From positions 310,001 through 374,000 of the forward strand of contig CAWDZA010000015.1 of the NCBI GenBank assembly GCA_963806635.1: a stretch of DNA of 64,000 bases, read 5' to 3'. Positions 8,080 to 17,161 of this stretch are shown here, piece after piece. This DNA is from CAVVEQ01 sp963806635. GTDB lineage: Bacteria; Chloroflexota; Anaerolineae; Anaerolineales; Anaerolineaceae. How positions within the stretch are numbered: position 1 is the first letter of the stretch; every line of letters begins with the position of its first letter. Under the pieces are notes generated by a model. The model was not told the origin of the DNA and did no database searches. It was given only the letters and a program-made list of their open reading frames with translations. Made by a program: the position numbers and the translations under genes.

Positions 8080-9514
8080 TTAATACGCTTTTGCGAAGTA
8101 GGCTTTATCGCCGGCGGGCTGGCCGCAGACGATGCATTTTCCGGGTGCAACCTGCTGGTTCATGGGGATGCAGCGGGTGGTGGCTTTGGTGTCCTCTTTG
8201 ATCTTCGCCTCGCAATCCCGGCTGCCGCACCAGTAGGCATAAGCCCAGCCGTCCTGCACCATCACTTTCAGGGCTTCGTAATCGGCAGGTTCCTGGATGT
8301 GGGCATCGCGGAAGGCCACCGCGCGGTCATAAAGTGCCTGCTGGATCTCAGCCAGCAGCGCGGTAACCTGCGCGGCGATCCCGGCCTGGGGGACGAAGGA
8401 TTTACCCTCGCGCCCGGGTTTATCCCGGCGGGCGAGCGCCACGCTACCCTTTTCCACGTCCTTGGGACCGATCTCGATGCGCAAGGGAACCCCGCGCATT
8501 TCCCAATCGTTGAATTTGAAACCGGGGTTGACCTCGGTGCGGTCATCCACCTTCACGCGGATCCCGGCCAGCTCCGCGGCGATCTTTTGAACCACCGGCA
8601 TCACCAGGGATTTCTCCTCGTCATTTTTGAAGATGGGCACGATCACAGCCTGGATGGGGGCGAGCCGGGGGGGAAGGATCAACCCCTGGTCGTCACCGTG
8701 GGTCATGATGATGGCGCCGATCAAACGGGTGGAAACCCCCCAGGAGGTCGTCCAGCAGTATTGCAGTTCGTTATTTTTATCCAGGTACTGGATATCGAAA
8801 GCCTTGGCGAAGTTCTGCCCCAGGTTGTGGGAGGTGCCCGATTGCAGTGCCTTGGTATCCCCCATCATGGCTTCGATGGAATAGGAGGCGACAGCCCCGG
8901 CGAATTTTTCAACCTCGCTCTTGCGTCCGCGGATCACGGGGATGGCGGCATCCTCTTCGGCAAAGGCAGCGTATGTATCCAGCATGCGGATCGTTTCTTC
9001 CTGGGCTTCTTCTGCGGTGGCATGGGCGGTGTGACCTTCCTGCCAGTAGAACTCGAGGGTGCGCAGGAATAGCCGGGTGCGCATCTCCCAGCGGACAACG
9101 TTGGCCCACTGGTTGATCAGCACCGGCAGGTCGCGGTAGGATTTGATCCATTTGGAGTACATGTAGCCGATGATGGTTTCGGAGGTAGGGCGGACGACCA
9201 GAGGCTCTTCCAGCTCCTGACCTCCCCCGATGGTCACGACAGCGAGCTCAGGGGAGAAGCCTTCCACATGCTCTTTTTCCTTTTCCAGGAAGGATTTTGG
9301 GATGAGCAGAGGAAAGGCGGCATTGACATGCCCGGTGGCCTTGAAGCGCTGATCGAGGCTCTGCTGGATGTTCTCCCAGAGCGCCCAGCCGTACGGGCGG
9401 ACAACCATGCACCCGCGCACCGGGGCATAATCTGCCAGCTCGGCGCGCTGGATCAATCTGGTTGTACCATTCGGAATAATTCTCGCTTCGGGTGGGCAAT
9501 TTTTCTGTGCTCAT
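8080..9514 (-). pseudogene. proS: prolyl-tRNA synthetase, archaeal/eukaryal type, one frameshift
   Basis: The enzyme charges tRNA-Pro in the cytoplasm. The N-terminus MSTEKLPTRSENYSEWYNQ (ATG at 9514) joins LIQRAELADYAPVRGCMV by removing one base at about 9457; the total is one base over a multiple of three. Class II motifs are visible: PTSE-TIIGYMYSKWI, RWEMRTRLFLRTLEFYWQEG and a C-terminal zinc-type region (CGSRDCEAKIKED...CIVCGQPA). The order (no editing insertion, C-terminal zinc domain ending in Tyr) is that of the shorter ProS type 3, which also occurs in some bacteria. The gene is otherwise intact over 477 residues, so a sequencing error is likely. Confidence 0.88.
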
Positions 9515-9554
9515 GGATCAGGAACGCTTTCTTTAAATGGGATGTTAGTCCCCG

Positions 9555-9563
9555 ATTATAGCA
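9555..9563 (-). promoter_or_regulatory. extended -10 promoter for proS
   Basis: On the minus strand TGC-TATAAT (TATAAT at 9560-9555) lies 41 bases upstream of the proS ATG, giving a leader of about 35 bases. No good -35 element is seen, as expected for an extended -10 promoter. Confidence 0.45.
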
Positions 9564-9580
9564 GGAACGGTCTGGATTCT

Positions 9581-10117
9581 TTAAAGCGCGGATTGGATCG
9601 AATTGATCGCTTCCAAATGATCCCGAGCGAAGAGCAGGCGAGCCCAATCTTTTTCTGGCGCGTAGATCGCAGATAGTTCGTGGTATTTCTGGATGGTTTC
9701 CTGCCAGCCTTCGCCGACCAGTACCAGCGGTTTGGCAGGTATCGCGGAGATGATCATCAGGTTCCACATGACGGATATCTCCGCCAGCGTCCCCGGGCCG
9801 CCTGGCAGGGCAATGGCCGCATCGCAATGCCGGATCAAATAACCGATCCTATCCATCAGGGTGGGCAGGCGGATCTCCTCGATCACCCAGGGATTCACCT
9901 TGAGCGCGCGCCAGGTTTCGATCTCTTCGCAGCTCACCCCGATCACATGCCCGCCGGCTTCATTTGCGCCGCGGGAAACGGCTTCCATCGTCCCGGTGTA
10001 GCCGCCGGTCATCACCTGGAAACCAGATTGGGCAATCTTTTCTCCCAGTTGCCTGGCGTTTTCATATTCCGGGCTTTCGGGCTTGGGATGGGCTCCGCCA
10101 AATACTGTAATGATCAT
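9581..10117 (-). CDS. LOG family protein (TIGR00725-like)
   Basis: A 178-residue protein with a Rossmann-like fold, MIITVFGGAHPKPESPEY at the start and the signature LPGGPGTLAEISVMWNLM, which is the PGGxGTxxE motif of the LOG (lonely guy) family. Characterised members release cytokinin-type bases from nucleoside monophosphates by phosphoribohydrolysis; many bacterial members have unknown substrates. Its start overlaps the stop of the upstream GT87-like gene by four bases (ATGA), so the two are probably cotranslated. Substrate not inferable. Confidence 0.8.
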   Translation of the reverse strand: MIITVFGGAHPKPESPEYENARQLGEKIAQSGFQVMTGGYTGTMEAVSRGANEAGGHVIGVSCEEIETWRALKVNPWVIEEIRLPTLMDRIGYLIRHCDAAIALPGGPGTLAEISVMWNLMIISAIPAKPLVLVGEGWQETIQKYHELSAIYAPEKDWARLLFARDHLEAINSIQSAL

Positions 10118-11367
10118 GAGGACCTCGGGTTTTTTGGAAGGATGGTTTGCATTGTCGATTCGTTGATTTGCTGATCGGGTTTGGATAGGAGTATCCAGGC
10201 GATAATGACAGAGAAATAGACCAGGGGAAGTTCATCTGCGGGCTGAAAGACCCATTTGGAGAGAATGAACACGACCCAGGATAGAAGGAGCGGGAGAAAC
10301 CAGGATACTGAATAAACCCAGCCTTTGGGACTGCGCAGGGAAGCCACCCAACAGGTTAGCGGAACGAGCAGGCTGAGCTGCTCATAGGAGATTCCATGGG
10401 GATGAAATGAATAGGTGACCAGCCCGAGCCAAAGAAACAGCTCCAGGTCGGTGGTCTGGCGGCGGAACCAGCGGTAGACCAGCCAGATCGTGATGGCAAG
10501 GAGCAATCCTGCCAGGATAAGCGCAAAAACTTGCCCAGCCTTTCCGGGGAAGACCAAACCGGCCAGGTTGCTGATGGTGGGGTTGGATTGGACATAGCCG
10601 GCATATTCGCGTACCCGTCCCAGCCAGAGCGGGAGCCAGCCGGGGACTACTGCAAATGAAAGCGCGAAAAATCCCAAACCTGAAACTGCCAGGGATCCCA
10701 GGAAGAGCCAGTACCTGTATCGGATCGATGTAAAAAGGATGAACACGAGAAACAGCCACATGAACTGTGGCTTGGTGGTGGACCAGGCCAGAAGGATACC
10801 GGTAAGCACCTGCAACCAAGCGGGGGGATCCCGGCGGGCGATGAAGAAGCCAAAATACAGGATCAGGATGCTTGAGATCGTGACGACAAAATTACCGAGG
10901 ATCAGCCCGAATGCCACTGGATAGAAGGCGAGGTAGGTAAATGGCAGCCATTTGGGGGACTTCGGAAAGGCGAGGTAGATCACACTGACAGCCAGGAAAA
11001 TGTTGGCGATCAGCCAGATGCTTTCAGCCCAGGGGTAATCCAGACCGCTGAGCGGCAGGAGGATAAAAAGGCTGTAGGGAGGGTAGGCGAAAGCCACCTG
11101 GTCCTCGTTGGATGCGGCGGCCCGTCCGTAGATCCCAAGCTGGCTCTGCAGGGTAATTTCGTGACTATAGGGATTTACCGAATTGACGAAAGCCGCCTTG
11201 CTGGCAAGCCAGAAGGTGTAAAAATCCGCCCCCACGGGTAGTTTCACAAGAATTGAATGAACGCTAACGACCAATCCGGCGGCAAGCAATATCACCAGAC
11301 CGATGAGGACGATCTTTTGCCAGGGTTTGAGACCCGGTTTTATTGCATCCGGCGTGGTTTCTGCCAT
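10114..11367 (-). CDS. GT87/DUF2029-like polyprenyl-sugar membrane glycosyltransferase
   Basis: A 417-residue polytopic membrane protein with about ten hydrophobic helices. After the first helix comes GADFYTFWLASKAAFVNSVNPY, matching the D-x-x-x-x-W/Y loop and NPY/xPY motif typical of GT-C fold enzymes of the GT87 (DUF2029, mannosyltransferase) type; FAYPPYSLFILLPL is the second family hallmark. Such enzymes use polyprenyl-phosphate sugars to modify lipids or glycans on the outer face of the membrane. It is two bases from a small upstream gene and overlaps the LOG gene, so the three form an operon. The exact substrate is unknown. Confidence 0.75.
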   Translation of the reverse strand: MAETTPDAIKPGLKPWQKIVLIGLVILLAAGLVVSVHSILVKLPVGADFYTFWLASKAAFVNSVNPYSHEITLQSQLGIYGRAAASNEDQVAFAYPPYSLFILLPLSGLDYPWAESIWLIANIFLAVSVIYLAFPKSPKWLPFTYLAFYPVAFGLILGNFVVTISSILILYFGFFIARRDPPAWLQVLTGILLAWSTTKPQFMWLFLVFILFTSIRYRYWLFLGSLAVSGLGFFALSFAVVPGWLPLWLGRVREYAGYVQSNPTISNLAGLVFPGKAGQVFALILAGLLLAITIWLVYRWFRRQTTDLELFLWLGLVTYSFHPHGISYEQLSLLVPLTCWVASLRSPKGWVYSVSWFLPLLLSWVVFILSKWVFQPADELPLVYFSVIIAWILLSKPDQQINESTMQTILPKNPRSS

Positions 11368-11369
11368 GC

Positions 11370-11600
11370 TTATCGTTTGGGGTTTTGCTCGTCAGCCTTG
11401 AGCTCAGCGATGACATTCACCGCCACTGTTGCCGAAGCCTTCTGTGCGTTCATCCAGCCGGGTTTATTGGCCATATCGATCAGGTGATCGAGGACCGTCT
11501 TCTGCTCTTCGTTGCTCAATTGCATCCAGGTTTTTGTGATCAGTTTGGGATTGCGGGAGAGGATGCCGTCCCAGATCCATTCAGGGTTTGCGTTAGTCAT
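11370..11600 (-). CDS. hypothetical protein, 76 residues
   Basis: Small soluble, helix-rich protein starting MTNANPEWIWDGILSRNP. No family recognised. It lies two bases upstream of the GT87-like gene on the same strand, so it is very probably the first gene of that operon. The Trp-rich start and the segment WMQLSNEEQKTVLDHLIDMA suggest a compact helical fold. Confidence rests on the tight spacing rather than on homology. Confidence 0.6.
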   Translation of the reverse strand: MTNANPEWIWDGILSRNPKLITKTWMQLSNEEQKTVLDHLIDMANKPGWMNAQKASATVAVNVIAELKADEQNPKR

Positions 11601-11635
11601 GTGTATAGGGTATCAAATCCGGTGGGCAACGTCAA

Positions 11636-11667
11636 GAAAAAGACCCGTCCGAAATCGGGCGGGTCTT
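11636..11667 (-). terminator. Rho-independent terminator of the EF-G-like gene
   Basis: Stem AAGACCCGTCCGA / TCGGGCGGGTCTT (one mismatch) followed on the minus strand by TTTTTCTT. It lies 20 bases past the EF-G-like stop codon. Confidence 0.75.
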
Positions 11668-11686
11668 GATCAACCATTGGTGATTA

Positions 11687-13759
11687 TTATTCTTCTTTCT
11701 TTGCAGCCAGTTCCTTCTGGCGCTGGGCGACGATCTCCTGGGTGATGTTGGCAGGCACCACCTCGTAGTGATCCTCTTCCATGGTGAAGTACCCCCGGCC
11801 GCCGGTCATGGAACGCAGCTGGGTTGTGTAGCGCAACATTTCCGCCAGGGGAACATGCGTTGAGACAATTGAATGACCCTTTTCGGTCTCCATACCCTGC
11901 ACGCGGGCGCGGCGGGTGTTCAGGTCGCCCAGCACGTCGCCCATGTTGGATTCCGGAACGACGATCTTGACCAGCATGATCGGCTCGCGCAGCACAGGAC
12001 CCGCCTCAGCAAAAGCGATCTTGAAGGCTTCACGCCCGGCGATTTCAAATGCGATTGGTTTGGAATCGACCGGGTGCTCCTTGCCATCAAAGATGGAGAC
12101 GTGCACGTTCGAAACGGGGTAACCCGCCAGCACACCTTCTTTCATCAAGGCCAGGATGCCCTTCTGAATGGAGGATAGATAACTTTGGGAAATGGCGCCG
12201 CCGAAAACATCCCAGGTCAGACTGAAATCCTGATCCGCGAGTGGTTCGATGCGCAGCCAGACTTCGCCGAACTGCCCGGCGCCGCCGGTCTGCTTTTTGT
12301 GACGGTACATGCCTTCCCCTTTTTTGGTGATGGCTTCCTGGAAGGGGACTTTGGGGACGCTGGTGACCAGGTTCACCTGGAACTTGGTCTCCGCGCGGCG
12401 AATGATGACATCGATATGCTGATCGCCCATGCCCTGCAGGATGGTCTGGTTGGTGGCCATTTCCTGCCGCCAGGATAGGGTGGGATCCTCTTCGCAAAGG
12501 CGGGTGAGGGTGGGGGAGATCTTGGTGGAATCCGCCTGGGTCTTGGGGAAAATGGCAACCTGGAAGAGTGAACCGGGGTAAACCGGCTTGGGTAGCGCAA
12601 CCGGGTGGGTTTTATCGCACAGCGTATCGCCGGTTACGGTCTCGGAGAGCTTTGGCACGATGCCGATATCACCGGAGTGAAGTACCTTGATGGGCAGGGT
12701 TTCCTTGCCGCGTGGAATGCTGAGCGTGCCCAGACGTTCTTCAATACCCTTGGCCTGGTTCCAAACCCGGCTGTCGGACTGCATGCTGCCGGAATAGACC
12801 CGGAAGTAGGTCTGCTTGCCTACGAAGGGATCAGCGGTTGTCTTCCACGCATAGGCTGCCAGGGGGCTGGCGTCGCTGCATTTCAACTCCTCATCGCCAT
12901 CCTTGCCAGCCGCCTTTACAACAGGCGCTGAGGCGGGGGAAGGGATGAGTTCCAGGATCGCTTCGAGAAGCGGGATGACGCCGATCTCCTGATGACCCGA
13001 GGCGCAGAAGACGGGAGCGAAGTTGCAGGATTGCACACCCTTGCGAAGACCGTCCAGTAATTCTTCGTCGGTGAGGGACATCGTGGAGAAGTATTTTTCC
13101 ATCAGGGCATCATCACCCTCTGCGGCGGCTTCCACCAGCTTGGCGCGGGCTTCTTCTGCGGCAGGCAGTAGATCTGCGGGGATTTCAACCGGGGTGGCGC
13201 TGTTGCCCTTGTAGGCTTTCATTTTGATAATATCGATCACACCCTGAAAGGCTGCTTTTTCGCCCCAGGGAATCTGGACCGGGATCAGGCGGACATCGGA
13301 GTATTCCTGAATGGACGCAACCGCCTTGATGAAGTTGGCGTTTTCGCGTTCCATTTTATTAATGAGGACAAAGCGGGGAAGGTTGAATTGATTGCAATAA
13401 TTCCAGGCGATCTCGGTGCCTACTTCCAGACCAGCAACGGAATCTGCCAGGATGATTGCCCCTTCCACCACGCGGAAGGCGGAGATCACCTCACCGATGA
13501 AATCCGTGTACCCAGGCGTATCCAGGACGTTGAACTTGGTCTCTTTGAATTCCACCGGGATGACCGATGTGGAAAGAGAAAGTCCACGGCGAATTTCTTC
13601 TTCGTCGAAGTCGGAAGCGGTGGTTCCATCCTCAATTTTCCCAAGCCGGGTAGTGGCGCCGGTGAGGTGCAGCATGGCTTCTGTGAGGATCGTCTTGCCT
13701 GCGCTGCCGTGAGATGCGAGTGCGATATTTCGGATCTTATCAGAATTATATTCTTTCAT
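11687..13759 (-). CDS. elongation factor G-like GTPase (EF-G2 type)
   Basis: A 690-residue translational GTPase with all EF-G domains. G1 is ASHGSAGKT (residues about 16-23), the EF-G2/EF-G-like form rather than AHIDAGKTT; G3 is DTPGYTDF (80-87); G4 is NKME (134-137) where NKxD is the rule; domain IV contains KKQTGGAGQFGEVWLRIEPL. The Asp to Glu change in G4 is unambiguous in the DNA (GAA). EF-G-like paralogues occur beside canonical EF-G in Chloroflexota, Thermus and actinobacteria; their role is unclear (some are GTPases with weak translocation activity). Own promoter at 13813-13841 and terminator at 11636-11667, so transcribed alone. A canonical fusA is not in the window. Confidence 0.85.
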   Translation of the reverse strand: MKEYNSDKIRNIALASHGSAGKTILTEAMLHLTGATTRLGKIEDGTTASDFDEEEIRRGLSLSTSVIPVEFKETKFNVLDTPGYTDFIGEVISAFRVVEGAIILADSVAGLEVGTEIAWNYCNQFNLPRFVLINKMERENANFIKAVASIQEYSDVRLIPVQIPWGEKAAFQGVIDIIKMKAYKGNSATPVEIPADLLPAAEEARAKLVEAAAEGDDALMEKYFSTMSLTDEELLDGLRKGVQSCNFAPVFCASGHQEIGVIPLLEAILELIPSPASAPVVKAAGKDGDEELKCSDASPLAAYAWKTTADPFVGKQTYFRVYSGSMQSDSRVWNQAKGIEERLGTLSIPRGKETLPIKVLHSGDIGIVPKLSETVTGDTLCDKTHPVALPKPVYPGSLFQVAIFPKTQADSTKISPTLTRLCEEDPTLSWRQEMATNQTILQGMGDQHIDVIIRRAETKFQVNLVTSVPKVPFQEAITKKGEGMYRHKKQTGGAGQFGEVWLRIEPLADQDFSLTWDVFGGAISQSYLSSIQKGILALMKEGVLAGYPVSNVHVSIFDGKEHPVDSKPIAFEIAGREAFKIAFAEAGPVLREPIMLVKIVVPESNMGDVLGDLNTRRARVQGMETEKGHSIVSTHVPLAEMLRYTTQLRSMTGGRGYFTMEEDHYEVVPANITQEIVAQRQKELAAKKEE

Positions 13760-13812
13760 GAAAACGAACCCTTCTTTAAGAAGAATTGAGGAGGCTTAAA
13801 AACAGCCTTCCT

Positions 13813-13841
13813 ATTCTAAATGAAAGCATTGTTCTTGACAA
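13813..13841 (-). promoter_or_regulatory. sigma-70 type promoter for the EF-G-like gene
   Basis: On the minus strand TTGTCA (13841-13836), a 17-base spacer and TAGAAT (13818-13813), each five of six to consensus, lie between the GNAT stop and the EF-G-like start. A small hairpin (GGAAGGCT / AGCCTCC) follows in the leader. Confidence 0.55.
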
Positions 13842-13851
13842 GCAAAGGGGG

Positions 13852-14379
13852 TCAGATTTCCTTTTCCATGCGCCAGGAGGGTTCTTCCACCTCGTGCCAG
13901 TTCCCATTCTCATCCGGGAAGGACCATCTCCCCGGGTCGGCTGCCACAACTATATACCCGCAGCGTCCATAGAGCCGCAGCGCTCCGCTGTTCTCGCGGG
14001 CGACATTGAGTGTTACGATTTTAAATCCCCGGCTGGCGATCTCTTTTTCCAGAACTTCAAGCATGCGGGTGCCCAATCCCAGGCAGCGAAAATCCGGTTT
14101 GATGCGGAAGGAGAACATATAGGCGCGCTCACTCCCATCAGCCAGCTCCGGCCGATCGCACTCGAGCTGAACGAATACCTGCCCGATCAGTCCCCGTGTG
14201 GGATGGATCGCCACCCAGGCTAGCGATTTGCCTTCCAGACAGCGGCGGAAGGTGTTCATATAGATCAGGCGGAAATGCTTGAATTCTCCATCCCATTCCA
14301 AAGCGTTCAGATCTCCAACTGCCAGGGGACGGATGCTGGTCTCAGTCAGTATTCTTTCAGCCGAAAACGTCTTGTCCAT
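13852..14379 (-). CDS. GNAT family N-acetyltransferase
   Basis: A 175-residue protein with the acetyl-CoA binding motif A (FRCLGLGTRMLEVLEKEI, matching R/Q-x-x-G-x-G/A) and a following ARENSGALRLYGRCGY, the usual motif B region. Transfers an acetyl group to an unknown amine substrate in the cytoplasm. It lies four bases downstream of the CCA-type enzyme on the same strand and is probably cotranscribed with it. Confidence 0.85.
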   Translation of the reverse strand: MDKTFSAERILTETSIRPLAVGDLNALEWDGEFKHFRLIYMNTFRRCLEGKSLAWVAIHPTRGLIGQVFVQLECDRPELADGSERAYMFSFRIKPDFRCLGLGTRMLEVLEKEIASRGFKIVTLNVARENSGALRLYGRCGYIVVAADPGRWSFPDENGNWHEVEEPSWRMEKEI

Positions 14380-14382
14380 TCG

Positions 14383-17062
14383 TTATAATGTATTGTTGTT
14401 GGAGCCAAGCTGTTCAATTAGCGTGCAAAGGTAATCCTGCTCCTGTTCCGCCGAGTCGACCTCTCCATCCAACCAGGCAGAACGCAATCTCGCGAGGATT
14501 TTCTTATACATCGGCCCGGCGGGAATTCCCAGATTCTGGAGATCTTCCCCTTTGGTCACAGGTTTCACTTTTCGCCACAGCGTTAAATAATTCCAGATCA
14601 ACTCTTTTTGGCAAGGTTCAGAGCGCTTCTGAAAAAAGGATGAATAGGGCTGGGGAGGAGATCTTTTCCAGATGGCTGACTATATGGCTGGGGCGCTGTT
14701 TACACAACTTTTCCACACTTTTACGCCCATGGTGAACCTGGCGGAGAGCCGAGGTGAAATCTGCTGTTAACCGCAGCCGGTTGCAGGCTGAGATGCTCTC
14801 GGATTCTGCGAAATGGCTCAACCAAGAGAGGTAAACGAGTGCGGTGCGGCGGGGAAGCGAAAAGAGAGGATCAGGAATTTCCCATTCTTTTTCCGGCTTC
14901 AAAATCCATGCCGAACGTATCAGCTCCAACCGTTCCGGGGAAATCGTCAATTCAGGATGGATGGCTTCCAGCAGCCCAAGCTTGGAGGCTCTTTCAAGCA
15001 TTTGGGAAAAACGGGTTTCTTCGAAGAAGAGGTCCAATTCATGTCTGGCTCGCTGGCCGGAGATCTGCTCCAGCAAGGGAACAGCCCGCTGGATCGATCC
15101 CATTGTGCGATCTTCGATCCTAAACCCGAAGCGCTGCTCAAAACGCACCGCCCGCAGCAAACGGGTGGGATCGTCTATGAAAGAAAGCGGATGCAGCACC
15201 CGGATCAGCCCCTGATGCAGGTCATCCCATCCGCCCCAGTAATCGTGCAGTTCGCCGTAATGGGTGCCATCCAGACGGATGGCGAGTGTATTAATGGTGA
15301 AATCCCGGCGGAAGAGGTCCAGTTTTATACTGCCCCGTTCCACAGTGGGCAGGGCGGAGGGGTACTCATAGTATTCCGTCCGGGAGGAGATCAGGTCCAC
15401 ACGACCGGGAAACCCCTCTCCCAATTCTGAGGTTGAAAAACCAGGCAGTCCCAGAAAACGATCCTGGATATCCTTAATGAACCACTTGGCTGTTCCAAAT
15501 CGGCCATGGCTCACCTGATGGCCACCGTATTCCTCAATGAGTGACTTCGCCAGGCGGATCGCATCCCCCTCGACGACAATATCAAGGTCCGCACCCGGGC
15601 GTTTGAGAAGCAGGTCCCGGACAATTCCGCCAACCAGGTAAATCGGGTAACCCAGGGTTACAGCCTTGCCGGCTATGATCTTCAGCAAGGAGCTTGTCGC
15701 CGCGGGCAGGTAGGCATCCAGCTCATTTGCCAGATTCCTGCGGGTTTTCCGCGATCCTTCACCAGCAGCAAGAAATCGAAGCAGGTCTGTGCGGGTGACG
15801 ATGCCGACCAATTTACCCTTTTCGAGATCGTAGACCGGGATCTGCCCCCAACCGGTTTCTGCCATAATCTTTTGCAGGGTATTCAGAGAATCTCCTGGCT
15901 GGACGCTGACCGAGCCGGTTTCCATGATCTCGGAGGTCTTGACTCGCAGTTTGTGCGCCAGGGCTCGATCCACATTCCGGCGGGTAAGCAGCCCCACCAC
16001 GCCGGAATCATCCACAACCGGGAAGCCTTCATAGCCATACCGCTGCATCAACGTGGCGGCTTCTTCAATAGAAGTATCGGGCTTCAAGGTCATTGGCCGG
16101 CGGGACATCACCTGGCTGACGGTGGCGGCTGGTTGTATGTTTTTCTGAAGCAGATCGATAAGCTGCTGCTGGATGGATGCGAGGGATTCTTCCTGTTTGT
16201 TTGGATCCATCGTTGATATCGCAGGGATGAGCGCCGCAGCGGCCCGTTCATGTCCTCCCCCGTGAAAATAGGACAGGATAGCTGCCACATCAATTTCGTC
16301 ACGTGCGGAGCGGGCAATGATTCGGATTCCCTCGCGGGTGGCTGCGATCAGGAACAGCGCGTCCGGATCCAGCAGGTCACGCAGTTTATGAGCTACGCTG
16401 GAGATCTCCTCTATGAGCTCCAAAGCAGTCGCAGTGGCGATGGTGATATTGAATCCCTGGATTTGGGACGTCCGAGCTGAATCCAGCAGATGATCATAAA
16501 GTTCACGCTGCGTGGCGGAAAGGGGCGGGTTGAGAAATTCCACTGCCAGTTTCAGGTTCGCCCCATGGTCAAGCAGAAACGCACCGGCCTGAATATCGCG
16601 GGAGGTAGTGCTGGCGTATTGGAATGACCCCGTATCCTCATAAATTCCCAGCAAAAGCAAGGTAGCCGCGACTGCGTTGATCGGCTCATCGCGCTGCATC
16701 AGGTCTTCCACCAGAATGGTGGTGGTTGCGCCCACTTTGCTGGTTTGAATTTTCCAATCGGCTGGAAGGCCAACGCGGGCGGGATGGTGATCGATGACCT
16801 TCACGCTAAAAGCAGGTTTCATGCTTCGCATGGTGATCATCGATTGGGTATCCACGAGAATGACAGAATCGATCTCATTCCTGGGGAGGTCGTCCATTTC
16901 CATATAAGGCAGTTCCGACCCGTAGAGATTTAGAAATGACCGGACATTGCGGTTCAGCTTATGCGGCAGAACTGGGATCGCGCCTTCTTCAAGTAAGGAA
17001 GCCGCGAGTTGGGCAGCCAGCGCGTCGAAATCCGCCTGATCATGTGTGAGGATGACCTTCAT
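14383..17062 (-). pseudogene. DHH-CBS-CBS-polyA polymerase head tRNA nucleotidyltransferase, one frameshift
   Basis: Domains in order: DHH phosphoesterase (HDQADFDAL, later DHHPAR) with DHHA1 (FHGGGHERAAA), two CBS domains (about residues 305-430, MSRRPMTLKPDTS and IMETGSVSVQ), then a class II nucleotidyltransferase head (LVGGIVRDLLLKRPGADLDI, RRDFTINTLAI) and the RNA-binding helices (DDPTRLLRAVRFEQRFGF). It extends or repairs the 3' CCA of tRNA; in some bacteria such DHH-CBS forms add only A or CC. An extra base at about 14620 splits off the last 73 residues (ELIWNYLTLWRKVKP...); removing it gives about 892 residues. The minus-strand sequence before the ATG (TACAAT seven or so bases upstream) would allow a leaderless transcript. 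Confidence 0.85.
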
Positions 17063-17115
17063 GGAATTATTGTAACATCAAGGAAAAAACGAGGATTCGG
17101 CGTATCCTGTTTTGG

Positions 17116-17143
17116 TTGATTAAAAATAATATTCTGATATGAT
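17116..17143 (+). promoter_or_regulatory. sigma-70 type promoter for the MoeZ-like gene
   Basis: TTGATT (17116-17121), 16-base spacer, TATGAT (17138-17143), 18 bases before the ATG at 17162. The region is also the divergent upstream region of the CCA-type enzyme. Confidence 0.45.
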
Positions 17144-17161
17144 GCTGATAATCGAGGACGA

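Noticed and set aside
8038..9072. 344-codon plus-strand frame opposite proS
   Set aside because: Antisense shadow of a recognised synthetase gene; its His/Gly/Asp-rich content is the complement of proS codons.
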